NCBI GenBank assembly: GCA_019118545.1
Contig: DWYT01000148.1
Location: 1 to 44,228 of the forward strand
Direction of reading: 5' to 3'
Source of the DNA: Candidatus Mediterraneibacter merdavium
Lineage (GTDB): Bacteria; Bacillota; Clostridia; Lachnospirales; Lachnospiraceae
Length of the DNA stretch: 44,228 nucleotides
Translations under genes and position numbers: made by a program
Shown here: positions 16,130-25,176 of the stretch, in pieces
How the letters are laid out: every line of letters begins with the position of its first letter
Position numbering within the stretch: position 1 is the stretch's first letter
Notes under the pieces: model-generated
Database searches by the model: none
Seen by the model: the letters and a program-made list of their open reading frames with translations, nothing else
What the model was told of the DNA's origin: nothing

Positions 16130-17473
16130 TTACTGCTGCCGCAGTTCATTCCCGAAACGTGTGTACTGCGGCATCCATGCGAGGCGGACGGTTCCAATCG
16201 GGCCGTTTCTCTGCTTCGCAATAATAATCTCTGCGATATTCTTATCTTCTGTATCCGGGTTATAATAATCGTCTCTGTAAATGAACATGCAGACGTCCGC
16301 GTCCTGCTCAATGGCCCCGGATTCACGGAGATCCGAGAGCATGGGGCGCTTGTCCGTCCTCTGCTCTACCGCACGGGAAAGCTGTGAGAGCGCGATGACA
16401 GGAACATTCAGTTCACGTGCAAGTCCTTTCAGGGAACGCGAAATTTCCGAAATCTCCTGCTGGCGGCTTTCATTCTTTCTGCCGCCGCTGCCGCTCATAA
16501 GCTGCAGATAATCGATGATGATGAGGTCAAGTCCCTGTTCCAGCTTATATTTCCTGCACTTCGAGCGCATCTCTGAGATAGATATACCGGAAGTATCATC
16601 TATGATCATTCTGGAATTTCCAATCGTGCCCGCTCCCTCGATCAGCTTCTCCCAGTCTGTATCCGACAGAGTTCCTGTACGGAGCACCTGCGCGTCCACA
16701 TGGGATTCCAGAGAAAACAGACGGTTCACAAGCTGTTCTTTGGACATCTCAAGACTAAAAATGGCCACAGCAAGATTCTGCCTGAACGCCACATGCTGGG
16801 CAATATTGAGCACAAACGCGGTCTTTCCCATGGACGGGCGCGCTGCGATCAGCACCAGATCCGACCGCTGAAGGCCGGAAAGCTTGTAATCCAAGTCAAT
16901 AAAGCCGGTGGGAATACCGGTGACGGTTCCCTTTGTCTTAGACGCACGTTCAATCACGTCCAGCGCATTTAACACGACCTGCCTGATCGGCACATATTCC
17001 TGAGAGTTGCCGTGCTCCACAAGCTCAAACACCTGCTTCTCTGTCTGTTCTAATATTTCCTCAAGCGGCTTATTTTCCAGATAGCATGTATTCGCGGTCT
17101 CTTCATTTATTTTGATGAGTTTTCTTAAGATCGCCTTGTCCTTTACGATCTCCGCATAGTATTTAATATTCGCTGACGTCTGTGTCCCGGCCAGAAGCTC
17201 CCGGGCATACTCCATGCTGCTGATCTCCGGCGGCACGTCCTTTTCCTTCAAATGTTCCTGAAGAGTGATCAGATCCACCGGGCGCCCTTCTTTAAACAGC
17301 TCCACCACCGCGTCAAAAAGAATCCCATATGCAGACTGGTAAAAATCATCTCCCGTCAGTATCTCCGAAGCCACCATGACAGCGTCTTTATTCATAAGCA
17401 TCGCCCCCAGCACTGCCTGCTCTGCCTCAATGCTGTGGGGCGGTATTCGTTTCATTGCTGCTTCTATATCCAT
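16130..17473 (-). CDS. dnaB: Replicative DNA helicase DnaB
   Basis: 447 residues with the N-terminal DnaB collar domain (PPHSIEAEQAVLGAMLMN at about 11-28) and the RecA-like motor: Walker A ARPSMGKT (211-218), Walker B LDLIIIDYLQLMSG, and the arginine-finger region. It unwinds DNA ahead of the polymerase as a hexamer (called DnaC in Bacillus). It is the last gene of gdpP-rplI-dnaB, starting 14 nt after rplI with GGAG 10 nt before the ATG. No intein is present. Confidence 0.97.
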   Translation of the reverse strand: MDIEAAMKRIPPHSIEAEQAVLGAMLMNKDAVMVASEILTGDDFYQSAYGILFDAVVELFKEGRPVDLITLQEHLKEKDVPPEISSMEYARELLAGTQTSANIKYYAEIVKDKAILRKLIKINEETANTCYLENKPLEEILEQTEKQVFELVEHGNSQEYVPIRQVVLNALDVIERASKTKGTVTGIPTGFIDLDYKLSGLQRSDLVLIAARPSMGKTAFVLNIAQHVAFRQNLAVAIFSLEMSKEQLVNRLFSLESHVDAQVLRTGTLSDTDWEKLIEGAGTIGNSRMIIDDTSGISISEMRSKCRKYKLEQGLDLIIIDYLQLMSGSGGRKNESRQQEISEISRSLKGLARELNVPVIALSQLSRAVEQRTDKRPMLSDLRESGAIEQDADVCMFIYRDDYYNPDTEDKNIAEIIIAKQRNGPIGTVRLAWMPQYTRFGNELRQQ

Positions 17474-17487
17474 GAAGAATGATCTCC

Positions 17488-17937
17488 TTACGCTTCTTCC
17501 TTTACAACCACCTTAAGCTCTGCCGTCACTTCCGGATGAAGCTTCACGGCAACGATGTGTGTGCCAAGAGACTTGATGGCCTCTTTTAGCTGGATCTTCT
17601 TTTTATCCACGTCAAGTCCCATCTGCTCCTTCACCGCCGCGGCGATCTCCTTGCTTGAAACAGAACCGAATGTCCTGCCGCCCTCTCCCACTTTGATGGA
17701 GAGTTCTACCTTTCCCGCTTTGATCTGCTCGCCGAGATTTTTAGCTGCCTCGAGGTTTTCCAAAGCAATCTTTTTCTCATTATTCTTCTGGAGCTTCAAG
17801 TCGTTCAAGTTCTTGCCCGTCGCCTCTACCCCCAGCTTTTTCGGCAGGATGAAATTCCTTGCATACCCGTCGTTTACATTGACAATCTCCCCTTTTTTAC
17901 CGAGAGATTTTACATCTTCTAATAATATTATTTTCAT
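17488..17937 (-). CDS. rplI: 50S ribosomal protein bL9
   Basis: 149 residues with the bL9 signature: [33 protein letters not shown] at the N-terminus, a long central helix and a C-terminal domain ([19 protein letters not shown]). It binds 23S rRNA at the L1 stalk base and helps prevent frameshifting. It starts 2 nt after the gdpP stop, its AAAGGAG lying in the gdpP 3' end, so translation is probably coupled. Confidence 0.97.
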   Translation of the reverse strand: MKIILLEDVKSLGKKGEIVNVNDGYARNFILPKKLGVEATGKNLNDLKLQKNNEKKIALENLEAAKNLGEQIKAGKVELSIKVGEGGRTFGSVSSKEIAAAVKEQMGLDVDKKKIQLKEAIKSLGTHIVAVKLHPEVTAELKVVVKEEA

Positions 17938-17939
17938 TT

Positions 17940-19991
17940 TTAAATATCTCCTTCCTCAATCATCTGATCTATAGTGTCTTTGAGCATTTTTATCGCTTCC
18001 TTAACATTTGTATGGGCAAACTGTGCTCCTGCGGAATTAATATGGCCGCCTCCGCCCAGCTTCTCTGTAATAATCTGGACATTTACCTCATCAATCGAGC
18101 GGGCGCTGAGATAAATTTTACCCTCGTATACTGTCAGGACAAAGGACGCTTTAATCCCGCTGATATCAAGCAGCTCGTTGGCTGTCTGCGCCGCCAGCAC
18201 AGTGGGACTCTCTATATCGCTCGGGCACTCTGCGATGGCATATTCCTTCCGGTAGACCTCCGCCCTGCGCATGGCCTCCGCCTTCGCCCGGTATGACTCC
18301 ATATCGTCGCGGAACATCTTGCGCACACGGGTGATGTCAGCGCCGCATCTGCGCAAAAATGCCGCCGCCTCAAAAGTACGCACCCCTGTGCGGTTCATAA
18401 AGTTCCTTGTATCGATCATGATACCCGCGTACAGACATTCCGCCTCCACAGACGGGATCTTGATGTCATCCGCAATATACTGCAGCATCTCCGCCACCAT
18501 CTCGCAGGTAGAGGAGGAATACGGCTCCACATAGGAAAGCACGGCATTTTCAATGACATTGCTGCTCTGACGGTGATGGTCAAGCACAGCCGTCATGCGG
18601 GAACGCTTAAGCAGCTCCGGGCACTCCGTCATCTGTGGCTTGTTCGTATCCACTACGATCACCATCGTATTGTCCGTGATATAGTCAAGCGCCTGCTCTG
18701 ACGTGAGGAAGATATCATCCTCATATGCAGGACTCTCCGCGATCTCGTCATAGAGCGGATGTACGGATTCTGTCACAGTATTTATGACGATATGTGCTTT
18801 CTTCTCCAGACTGGCCGCCGCCCTGTACAGACCCATGCAGGCTCCGAAGGAATCCGGGTCCGCGATCTTATGTCCCATGATCATGACCTGATCCTTCGCG
18901 GCGATAAATTCCCTGAGCGCCTCTGCTTTCACACGTGCCTTTACTCGGGTATTCTTGGCAGTCTGCTCCTTCTTTCCACCAAAATATTTGATTCCGTTAC
19001 AGTCTTTGATGACCGCCTGATCCCCGCCCCTTGCCAGAGCAAGATCAATAGCCACGCGGGCGTACTGATAACTCAGGGCATAGGTCGCAGTGTTCAGTCC
19101 CAGACCGATACTAAGCGTCGCGGAGCGGGCGTTTCCGATATTGACCTGCTTCACTTCTTCAAGGAGAGAGAACTTATCCTCAGCGATTTTGTTGTAGCTC
19201 TCTTTTCGCAGTACAATAAAGTACTTATCCTTCTCCATCTTCTTCACGATGCCGTCCACATCGTTGATGTATTTATTGATCTTCCTGTCGATCAGCGCCA
19301 CAAGGAGCGACTGACGGACCTCCTCCACGCTTTCCATGACCTCGTCATAATTATCGATGTAAATAAGACCGGAGATCATTCTCTGTTCTTCGTTCTCCTT
19401 GATATATGCGTTCAGCTCTGTGACGTCCTGCATGGACACTGCCACAAAGAACTCCTCTTCCTCAGGGATCTGCAGCAGCTCCTCCTTCTGGCTGAACCCC
19501 TCAAAGTAGACGCGCCTCATCTCAACCTTGTAATCCCTGTCATTGTAAGTTACCTCCAGCTCTGCATGGCCGATATCTCCTCTCGGGAACACACCGGTAT
19601 GCAGTTCGGGTATCATCTTACTTAAATACTTTTCCTTCCTTGGGCCTGTCATCAGGGCATTGAACGCATCATTCCCCCACAGGATGCGCCCGTCCTCCAT
19701 CGCGATAGCATAGGGCACGGCAAGCTCCTTTAGCAGCGCATGCTCGATTCCCTTATACTGTGCGGAAAACTGTATCAGATCAGCCAGAATCAGCGAACGG
19801 TTGTAGAAATACAATCCCCCCGCAATCGCCAGATAGACTAAGATAAACACAGTCATAATGAGGCCTGCTTTCTTATCGGCGGAGTAAACCCATATGTCCA
19901 TTGCCACCAGCAGGACCGTCATAATGAGCGGCCAGTTCATATACATTTTAAGCTGGCCTTTTAAACGCATTTTGTTTTTCTTCTTTTTCAT
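17940..19991 (-). CDS. gdpP: Cyclic-di-AMP phosphodiesterase GdpP
   Basis: 683 residues from the ATG at 19991 (a GTG at 20003 is also possible). Two N-terminal membrane helices, a PAS-like heme/ligand domain ([20 protein letters not shown]), a degenerate GGDEF domain ([15 protein letters not shown]...) and a DHH-DHHA1 phosphoesterase with [28 protein letters not shown] and [12 protein letters not shown]. GdpP hydrolyses c-di-AMP to pApA and so affects potassium, turgor and beta-lactam tolerance. The order gdpP-rplI-dnaB is standard in Firmicutes. A promoter is visible at 20031-20059. Confidence 0.95.
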   Translation of the reverse strand: MKKKKNKMRLKGQLKMYMNWPLIMTVLLVAMDIWVYSADKKAGLIMTVFILVYLAIAGGLYFYNRSLILADLIQFSAQYKGIEHALLKELAVPYAIAMEDGRILWGNDAFNALMTGPRKEKYLSKMIPELHTGVFPRGDIGHAELEVTYNDRDYKVEMRRVYFEGFSQKEELLQIPEEEEFFVAVSMQDVTELNAYIKENEEQRMISGLIYIDNYDEVMESVEEVRQSLLVALIDRKINKYINDVDGIVKKMEKDKYFIVLRKESYNKIAEDKFSLLEEVKQVNIGNARSATLSIGLGLNTATYALSYQYARVAIDLALARGGDQAVIKDCNGIKYFGGKKEQTAKNTRVKARVKAEALREFIAAKDQVMIMGHKIADPDSFGACMGLYRAAASLEKKAHIVINTVTESVHPLYDEIAESPAYEDDIFLTSEQALDYITDNTMVIVVDTNKPQMTECPELLKRSRMTAVLDHHRQSSNVIENAVLSYVEPYSSSTCEMVAEMLQYIADDIKIPSVEAECLYAGIMIDTRNFMNRTGVRTFEAAAFLRRCGADITRVRKMFRDDMESYRAKAEAMRRAEVYRKEYAIAECPSDIESPTVLAAQTANELLDISGIKASFVLTVYEGKIYLSARSIDEVNVQIITEKLGGGGHINSAGAQFAHTNVKEAIKMLKDTIDQMIEEGDI

Positions 19992-20030
19992 AGTTGATGT
20001 CACTCCATCTGCGGTTTACTGATATGCGAC

Positions 20031-20059
20031 ATTATACCATCTTTTCATACTTTTTACAA
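20031..20059 (-). promoter_or_regulatory. Sigma-A promoter of gdpP-rplI-dnaB
   Basis: Minus-strand TTGTAA (20059-20054), 17 nt, TATAAT (20036-20031), about 30-40 nt before the gdpP start. Confidence 0.7.
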
Positions 20060-20070
20060 AACTTTAGTTC

Positions 20071-20976
20071 TCACCTTTTATCTCTGTCCACAAACTCCAG
20101 ACTGATAACGCAGACTGCGGCATAAATCAGCGTGTACAGGATAAGCAATCCCCAGCGTCTCAGCACCTCCGCCGCCTCATACTCATAGATCTTGCGGTAT
20201 GTATAATCGTGAAGAAACTTCTGGAGTTCCTCCTCCACGGCTGTATCTATCTTCTCTACCGCCTCAGCCGGAAGTATCTCCTTTGCCTCCTGAATGAGCT
20301 CCATCTGTGAAAGCATTTCCAGCTCAGAATCCAGCAGCTCTGAGGGAAGCTCATTTAAGTTCGCCTCAATGCAGAGCACACGCTGTCCCCATTTACTTAT
20401 GGTAAGATCGGAAACTGTTTTCCCAAACCCTGTCAGAGGAAAGATCGACCCAGAGAAAATAAGCTGTATAATCAGGATGAAGGGCATGACCGTCATGGCC
20501 GCTGTCGTCGACTTAACCAACGATGAAACGGCGAGTCCGAGCACATCCGCCGCATATAGGATCAGAAAAAATGTGACAAACAGGTCAATGGCAAAGATGC
20601 CGAACACAAGGCCTTCTTTTGGAAACGGCGTAAAGATGTAATATATCACCACCATCGCCGCCGACTGGACGGCACAGATCGCCGCCTGATAGATGAGGTG
20701 CGCCGCCACATAGGATGTGATATGAAGGCCCGTCCTGTGTTCTCTTTTTATGATCTCCCTCTCACGGCATATTGTCTGGATTGAATTAAATATCCCGATC
20801 CAGATGCAGGACGATACAATGGCAAAAAAACCCTCTCTCGTCCTCTCTTTCACCTGAAACATTGAGCTTCCCAGCACCGCTGACAGGAGAAAAGAGATTA
20901 TCACAGCAAAAATAAGCACCTTCCACCCTTTTTCATGTATGAATATCCGAAAAAACCTCCCGGTATAGACTTTCAT
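20071..20976 (-). CDS. ABC-2/ABCG-type transporter permease, partner of the FHA-ABC ATPase
   Basis: 301 residues with about six hydrophobic segments arranged as in the ABC2 membrane family (first TM near 20-40, a cluster between 85 and 200, last TM near 270-290). A charged extracytoplasmic loop of about 70 residues (about 200-268) precedes the last helix, as in ABCG exporters. Its start overlaps the ATPase stop by 4 nt (ATGA). Together they would form a half-size exporter; the substrate is unknown. Confidence 0.8.
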   Translation of the reverse strand: MKVYTGRFFRIFIHEKGWKVLIFAVIISFLLSAVLGSSMFQVKERTREGFFAIVSSCIWIGIFNSIQTICREREIIKREHRTGLHITSYVAAHLIYQAAICAVQSAAMVVIYYIFTPFPKEGLVFGIFAIDLFVTFFLILYAADVLGLAVSSLVKSTTAAMTVMPFILIIQLIFSGSIFPLTGFGKTVSDLTISKWGQRVLCIEANLNELPSELLDSELEMLSQMELIQEAKEILPAEAVEKIDTAVEEELQKFLHDYTYRKIYEYEAAEVLRRWGLLILYTLIYAAVCVISLEFVDRDKR

Positions 20977-22253
20977 CTGCCCGATCCGCCCTCTCTGCTC
21001 TTTGCCAGCACGATGACCTTATTGAACAGGTCTGACACTCTGTCCGGTGAGTGTGTGATGACAAGGACGATCTTCTTCTCATTGGCAATGCCCCGCAGAT
21101 TTTCCATGAGCGCTCTTGCCATAACGCCGTCCAGTCCTGAATCCGGCTCGTCAAGAAAGAACAGACTGGGGTCGGCTATATATTCCACCGCGATACTGAG
21201 ACGCTTTCTCTGCCCGCCGGACAATTTTGACACAAGGCTCTCCGCCTCCTGCTCCAGACCGAAAAGCTGCATCACCTGCTTTATCCTCGCTGTTCTCTCC
21301 TCATCTGTGGTGGACTTCGGCATCTTTATCTCCGCCGCGTTCTCCAGCGTACTGTATACCTCATCCTCCATGCGGAGCAGATCCTGCTGTGGCACAAAAC
21401 CAATCTCATACTTCATCATGTTATAGTTTTTATAGACATTGATGTCGCCCGAGAGTATCTCGCCTTCCGCTTTCTCATAACCCATAACCGCATTGATGAA
21501 TGTTGTCTTGCCCGCGCCGGAGCCTCCGAGGATCAGTATCATCTCCCCGGGATAAATCTTCATATTGATATCCTCTAAGAGCACCTTTTTGCGGAAAAAG
21601 TTCCAGACGCTTCTCTCCTCTATATGTATGACAAGCGAATTGGATGAAAGATCTTTGTGGTCGTAATAGAGCTTTCCGTCTTTAAAGAGAAAGAGCGTGT
21701 TTCCCACCCGCACGATATCCAGCTCTTTTAAAAGCGTTCTCTCCTCTCTCTTCCGGTTGTTCACATACACGCCCAGCCTTGTGTTATGATCGTTCACATA
21801 CCAGTCCTGCCCTTCGCGGAACAACTCCGCGTAATGATCCGGCAGCTCCGCCACATCCTCAGGCTGCACCTCTTCCGAGGACTTCATTTCTTCGTGGCGG
21901 CTGATATAAAAATGCTTCTGCGTGTCGTCCATTTCCACAGTCCGCCAGACAGTTTCCTCCGAATAAATCCTGTGGAACACATAGACACAGCTCCATTCAT
22001 CCGCATCTGTATCCCTTAGTCCGAGCACGTCTCCTTCCCGGAGTTCGACCGGCTGTATACCCGCTTCCCCGCTGTTCAGCACTTGTCCGTTATAATAGAT
22101 ACGGCTCTTTCCGCTGTCACGGTATTCATAGATCTCCTTATCTTTTACGATCTCCCCGCAGCCTTCTATCACAAACCGCTCCGAAACCCTGTGCTTCTCA
22201 ATCTGGCTGCCCTTTTTACATACAACGAGCATTGCCGAATGTTTCTCTTCCAT
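20973..22253 (-). CDS. FHA-domain ABC transporter ATPase (ABCG/Rv1747-like architecture)
   Basis: 426 residues. Residues about 115-192 read as a forkhead-associated domain (DHYAELFREGQDWYVNDHN...VYVNNRKREERTLLKELDIVRVGNTLFLF); residues 5-95 look like a second, degenerate FHA copy ending in VELREGDVLGLR. The ABC domain has Walker A GGSGAGKT (243-250), signature LSGGQ (344-348) and Walker B LFFLDEPDSGLD. FHA domains bind phosphothreonine, so export is probably gated by Ser/Thr phosphorylation, as known for mycobacterial Rv1747, where FHA, ABC and membrane parts are fused. Here the permease is a separate gene. A promoter lies at 22310-22338. Confidence 0.88.
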   Translation of the reverse strand: MEEKHSAMLVVCKKGSQIEKHRVSERFVIEGCGEIVKDKEIYEYRDSGKSRIYYNGQVLNSGEAGIQPVELREGDVLGLRDTDADEWSCVYVFHRIYSEETVWRTVEMDDTQKHFYISRHEEMKSSEEVQPEDVAELPDHYAELFREGQDWYVNDHNTRLGVYVNNRKREERTLLKELDIVRVGNTLFLFKDGKLYYDHKDLSSNSLVIHIEERSVWNFFRKKVLLEDINMKIYPGEMILILGGSGAGKTTFINAVMGYEKAEGEILSGDINVYKNYNMMKYEIGFVPQQDLLRMEDEVYSTLENAAEIKMPKSTTDEERTARIKQVMQLFGLEQEAESLVSKLSGGQRKRLSIAVEYIADPSLFFLDEPDSGLDGVMARALMENLRGIANEKKIVLVITHSPDRVSDLFNKVIVLAKSREGGSGR

Positions 22254-22309
22254 CGTTTCACCCCCACCATTCTCCTATGCGGTGTCCGCTGAATTATAAT
22301 ATTCGTTTA

Positions 22310-22338
22310 ATTATAGCATGCAGGGCGCATTGTTTCAA
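22310..22338 (-). promoter_or_regulatory. Sigma-A promoter of the FHA-ABC operon
   Basis: Minus-strand TTGAAA (22338-22333), 17 nt, TATAAT (22315-22310), 57 nt before the start codon. Confidence 0.7.
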
Positions 22339-22413
22339 TTCATCTGTTTACTTCAACGCATTTTCCGTGTATACTTCATGGAGAATAACAATTACCCCTT
22401 GGAGGACTTTAAA

Positions 22414-22743
22414 ATGGAGTATAACGAAGACAAAAAAAGGATACATAAAGATATCAGCCATGAGTCTCTTGCGATCCAGCAGGAGCTTTTAAGGATAAAT
22501 AAAAAGCAGTTGTTCCACTCCCGTCTTGTGATGGTATTTCTTCTCTGTCTCACCATCGGACTGGGCGCCTCTATCGTCACTGTCACCCCCAAGCTTAACC
22601 GGATTCTCTCAAATCTGGATGAGATATCAGAAGAGATCAACGTACAGGACCCCATCGATGTGGAAACGCTCAACGACACCTTGCAGGAGTTAAATGATGT
22701 GCTGAACCCGCTCGCGAATCTGTTTAACTCGCTGACGAATTAA
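22414..22743 (+). CDS. Small single-pass membrane protein with coiled coil, function unknown
   Basis: 109 residues. I take the ATG at 22414 because GGAGG lies 8 nt upstream; the longer reading has no ribosome site. A charged N-terminus (MEYNEDKKRIHKDISHESL) leads into one membrane helix (about 41-63, LVMVFLLCLTIGLGASIVTV), followed by a heptad-like acidic stretch (LNRILSNLDEISEEINV...LNDTLQELNDVLNPLANLFNSL). This resembles small DUF-type Lachnospiraceae proteins often near ribosomal genes, but I cannot name the family. Followed by the terminator at 22771-22812. Confidence 0.7.
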   Translation: MEYNEDKKRIHKDISHESLAIQQELLRINKKQLFHSRLVMVFLLCLTIGLGASIVTVTPKLNRILSNLDEISEEINVQDPIDVETLNDTLQELNDVLNPLANLFNSLTN

Positions 22744-22770
22744 TGCTTACATCCGGACATAACAAAACAG

Positions 22771-22812
22771 AAAGCCTTTAAACACTGGTATTCCAGTACT
22801 TAAAGGCTTTTT
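22771..22812. terminator. Bidirectional terminator between the membrane protein and rpsR
   Basis: AAAGCCTTTAA (22771-22781) pairs with TTAAAGGCTTT (about 22800-22810) around an inner CTGG/CCAG stem. The T-run is good on the plus strand; on the minus strand it is TTTCTGTTTTGTT. Confidence 0.8.
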
Positions 22813-22840
22813 GACTTATTCGTATTTTACGCTGTCAGAA

Positions 22841-23107
22841 TTAGTCCTGAACGTAAGGCATAAGAGAAATATGTCTTGCTCTCTTGATCGCTACTGTAAG
22901 CGCTCTCTGATGCTTTGCACAGTTTCCTGTGATTCTTCTCGGGAGGATCTTTCCTCTCTCGGAAACATATTTCTTTAACTTAGCAACGTCCTTGTAATCG
23001 ATCTCGTTATTCTCTTTACCACAGAATACGCACACTTTTTTTCTTCTGCGCGCCGGGCCTCTTCTCTTAAAGCCGCCCTCCGGTCTGCTTCCCTTTTCGT
23101 AAGCCAT
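22841..23107 (-). CDS. rpsR: 30S ribosomal protein bS18
   Basis: 88 residues from the ATG at 23107, which has AAAGGAGAACC upstream; a longer reading overlapping ssb is rejected. The signature [57 protein letters not shown] is complete in outline. The Cys pair CxxC plus the later C suggests a zinc-binding (C+) version. bS18 pairs with bS6 on the 30S platform. Last gene of rpsF-ssb-rpsR. Confidence 0.97.
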   Translation of the reverse strand: MAYEKGSRPEGGFKRRGPARRRKKVCVFCGKENNEIDYKDVAKLKKYVSERGKILPRRITGNCAKHQRALTVAIKRARHISLMPYVQD

Positions 23108-23123
23108 GATGGTTCTCCTTTCC

Positions 23124-23567
23124 TTAATTGAACGGTAACTCCTCATCAATGCCATCCGGGATATTCATAAATCCGTCTCCTGCAGGTGCGCTCGGTGCCG
23201 GAGCGGGAGCGCTCTGCTGATAGGAGCTTCTGTTTGCCTCGCTCTCAGCTCTGCTCTCCGCAAATTCCTGCTCCTCCACGATCACTTCCGTCGTGTATAC
23301 CTTCACGCCGTCCTTGTTCGTGTAGCTGCCTGTCTGGATGCGTCCTGAGATGGAAACACGCATCCCCTGACGGAAATATTTCTCTGCGAACTCAGCGGAA
23401 CGTCCAAACACAACGCACGGAATAAAATCCGCCGTCGGCTCATTGTCCCTCTTGAATCTGCGGTCAACCGCAACCGTATATCTTGCGACTGCCGTGGCAT
23501 TCTCGCCCTGTGAATATCTCACTTCAGGATCTCTCGTCAACCGTCCTACTAAAATCGCTTTATTCAT
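23124..23567 (-). CDS. ssb: Single-stranded DNA-binding protein
   Basis: 147 residues: N-terminal OB fold beginning [20 protein letters not shown], a Gln/Ala/Pro-rich flexible linker (about 108-132) and the acidic tip [10 protein letters not shown] that recruits partner proteins. It coats single-stranded DNA as a tetramer in replication and repair. It lies between rpsF and rpsR, the standard Firmicutes arrangement. Confidence 0.97.
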   Translation of the reverse strand: MNKAILVGRLTRDPEVRYSQGENATAVARYTVAVDRRFKRDNEPTADFIPCVVFGRSAEFAEKYFRQGMRVSISGRIQTGSYTNKDGVKVYTTEVIVEEQEFAESRAESEANRSSYQQSAPAPAPSAPAGDGFMNIPDGIDEELPFN

Positions 23568-23583
23568 ATATACCTCTTTCCGC

Positions 23584-23871
23584 TTATGCTTCCTGTTTCA
23601 CGCATAAATATCTGAGCACGTTGTCCATAATGCGGATACGCTGTTCCACTTCACCCGGAACAGCAGCCTCAGCCTCGAAGTGTACGAAGTAGTAATATCC
23701 TTCTGTCATCTTCTGGATCTCGTAAGCGAATCTTCTCTTGCCCCACTCATCCACGTCTGTCACGTTGCCGCCGAAACGTGTGATAAGAGCTTTTACCTTC
23801 TCGATTACGTCCGCTCTCGCTTCGTCTTCGAGTTTAGCGCTCACAACAACAGCTAATTCATACTTATTCAT
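23584..23871 (-). CDS. rpsF: 30S ribosomal protein bS6
   Basis: 95 residues with the bS6 ferredoxin-like fold pattern: MNKYELAVVVSAKLEDEARAD, then VTDVDEWGKRRFAYEIQKMTEGYYYFVHFEAE and RIMDNVLRYLCVK. It forms a dimer with bS18 and can bind its own mRNA leader in many bacteria. First gene of the operon, with AAGGAGG before the ATG and a structured leader upstream. Confidence 0.97.
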   Translation of the reverse strand: MNKYELAVVVSAKLEDEARADVIEKVKALITRFGGNVTDVDEWGKRRFAYEIQKMTEGYYYFVHFEAEAAVPGEVEQRIRIMDNVLRYLCVKQEA

Positions 23872-23884
23872 GTTCTTGCACCTC

Positions 23885-23950
23885 CTTATGGTCTCTGGCC
23901 CCCGGTTCAGACCGGGAACAAGGAATTATGATCTCTGCGGAATTATTTCC
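23885..23950 (-). ncRNA. Candidate autoregulatory leader of rpsF-ssb-rpsR
   Basis: The minus-strand leader forms a hairpin with CTCUCGGAA/UUCCGCAGAG-type arms (about 23928-23951) and a second CCGG-rich hairpin (about 23890-23922; CCCGGT/ACCGGG, alternatively GGTCT/AGACC) close to the ribosome site. bS6:bS18 leader regulators contain a CCG-bearing stem-loop in this position; whether this one fits the consensus was not tested. Confidence 0.4.
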
Positions 23951-23971
23951 GAGAGTATGTCACGGTTATAC

Positions 23972-24000
23972 ATGTTACCATAAAGGAGTCCCTGTTTCAA
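23972..24000 (-). promoter_or_regulatory. Sigma-A promoter of rpsF-ssb-rpsR
   Basis: Minus-strand TTGAAA (24000-23995), 17 nt, TAACAT (23977-23972), about 100 nt before rpsF. It overlaps the end of the DUF951 gene. Confidence 0.55.
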
Positions 24001-24185
24001 GCTTTTTTTACAATGTTCCGCGTGTTTTTTTCAACCAGTCTGCGGGGCACCATAATCTGATGCCCGCATCCCGCGCACTTCAGCCGGAAATCCGCGCCCA
24101 CGCGCAGCACTTCCCAGTCCTTGCTCCCGCATGGGTGCGGTTTTTTCATTGTAATGATATCTCCCACATCGAATCTGTCTGCCAT
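23997..24185 (-). CDS. DUF951 family protein
   Basis: 62 residues: FDVGDIITMKKPHPCGSKDWEVLRVGADFRLKCAGCGHQIMVPRRLVEKNTRNIV. This matches the DUF951 pattern, a small Firmicutes-specific protein with three cysteines (one in HPCG, two in CAGCG) likely to hold a metal. It is usually near rpsF in clostridia and Bacillus, as here. Function unknown; a link with translation is only suggested by position. AAAGGAACC precedes the ATG. Confidence 0.88.
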   Translation of the reverse strand: MADRFDVGDIITMKKPHPCGSKDWEVLRVGADFRLKCAGCGHQIMVPRRLVEKNTRNIVKKA

Positions 24186-24250
24186 TTCCCCGGTTCCTTT
24201 CTCCTGCCTCTCTGTGTCTGTCTATCTCTTGTATACACGAACAAAGATGC

Positions 24251-25153
24251 TCAATCCGTGGCCGTCAGCACCCCCTGCACGATGAAACGTTCGTCATCCC
24301 TTACATTTGTACAGGTTGACAGTGTCACGATCTTGGACTGCGCGTCCACCTGCACATCCACCGGATAGGCAGAACCTTCCCGGCAGACTTCTATGTAATT
24401 TGCAAACGATTCATCCGATGCAAACCCAACCGTATACTGCTCAGCCGTATCCTTTACCACTCCTGCCGCAAATATTGTGTACGTCCTCACGCTCCCGTCC
24501 GGCGTATAGATGTAGAAATACGGATTCTCCCTGCAAAAGCTCTCATCCTCATACTTAAGAAGTTCGGAAAACATCTCCCCTCCCGTATTAAGGTGATGGC
24601 CGTATATGATTGTATTCCGGTCGGAAAGATCAGCATTGTTGTCAACATTCATAAAGATCGCCCCGAGTTTATTGTCGCTGGCGGAAAACGTCTTTGTCAG
24701 ATATTCCTCGTTGTCGCTTCCTTTCACTACAGGATAGCTGATGACTGACGGTTCGTCAAACCTGATCCACGCCACTGTATCCGGATTTTCCGCTGACAGT
24801 GCGTCAAAATCTATCCGGAAACCACTTCCGTCCTCATCCGCCGTAATCGCCAGTTCCTTGATCTCGCTGTACTCCTTCCCCCCGGCGAAATACGGCGCCA
24901 GCGCCAAAACAAGCTGATAAAGGGAAAACACAAACACACAGACCGCAATGATAAGCACAGCTCCTGACAGCACGTCGAACGCTGCCTTTTTCTGCCTTCG
25001 TTTCTGTCTGCTCTGCCCCTGCGCATTGACCTTACGCTTGCTCTGCTCCTGCACATTCACCTTACGACTGCCCGGCTCCTGTGCACTCCGCTTCCTTCTG
25101 CTCTGCTCCTGCCTTCTCTTTGCTGTATGCCTATGCCTTCTTTTTCTGTCCAT
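24251..25153 (-). CDS. srtB: Class B sortase with a repetitive basic N-terminal tail
   Basis: 300 residues. After a cytoplasmic tail and one membrane helix (about 58-88) comes a sortase B domain with catalytic H186 or H187 (IIYGHHLN), C281 (TLSTCTN) and R289 (DERFIVQG). Such transpeptidases join surface proteins to peptidoglycan at a C-terminal LPXTG-like signal. The tail (residues 15-54) is four 10-residue repeats with consensus Q-E-Q-S-R-K-R-K-V-N-A, highly basic. No substrate gene is adjacent, but a protein ending in a PGTG anchor lies at the right edge of the window (44105-44228). It is a housekeeping-type single sortase rather than part of a pilus cluster, judging by neighbours. Confidence 0.9.
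   Translation of the reverse strand: MDRKRRHRHTAKRRQEQSRRKRSAQEPGSRKVNVQEQSKRKVNAQGQSRQKRRQKKAAFDVLSGAVLIIAVCVFVFSLYQLVLALAPYFAGGKEYSEIKELAITADEDGSGFRIDFDALSAENPDTVAWIRFDEPSVISYPVVKGSDNEEYLTKTFSASDNKLGAIFMNVDNNADLSDRNTIIYGHHLNTGGEMFSELLKYEDESFCRENPYFYIYTPDGSVRTYTIFAAGVVKDTAEQYTVGFASDESFANYIEVCREGSAYPVDVQVDAQSKIVTLSTCTNVRDDERFIVQGVLTATD
24992..25111 (-). repeat. 30-bp minisatellite (about four units) inside the sortase gene
   Basis: Encodes QEQSRRKRSA, QEPGSRKVNV, QEQSKRKVNA and QGQSRQKRRQ in succession, in frame. Unit length is divisible by three, so copy-number change would keep the sortase in frame. Confidence 0.75.
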
Positions 25154-25176
25154 CCGTAATGTTCCCTTCCGGTATT

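Noticed and set aside
22318-22413. Longer N-terminus of the small membrane protein
   Set aside because: It overlaps the promoter of the divergent FHA-ABC operon and lacks a ribosome site; ATG 22414 follows GGAGG.
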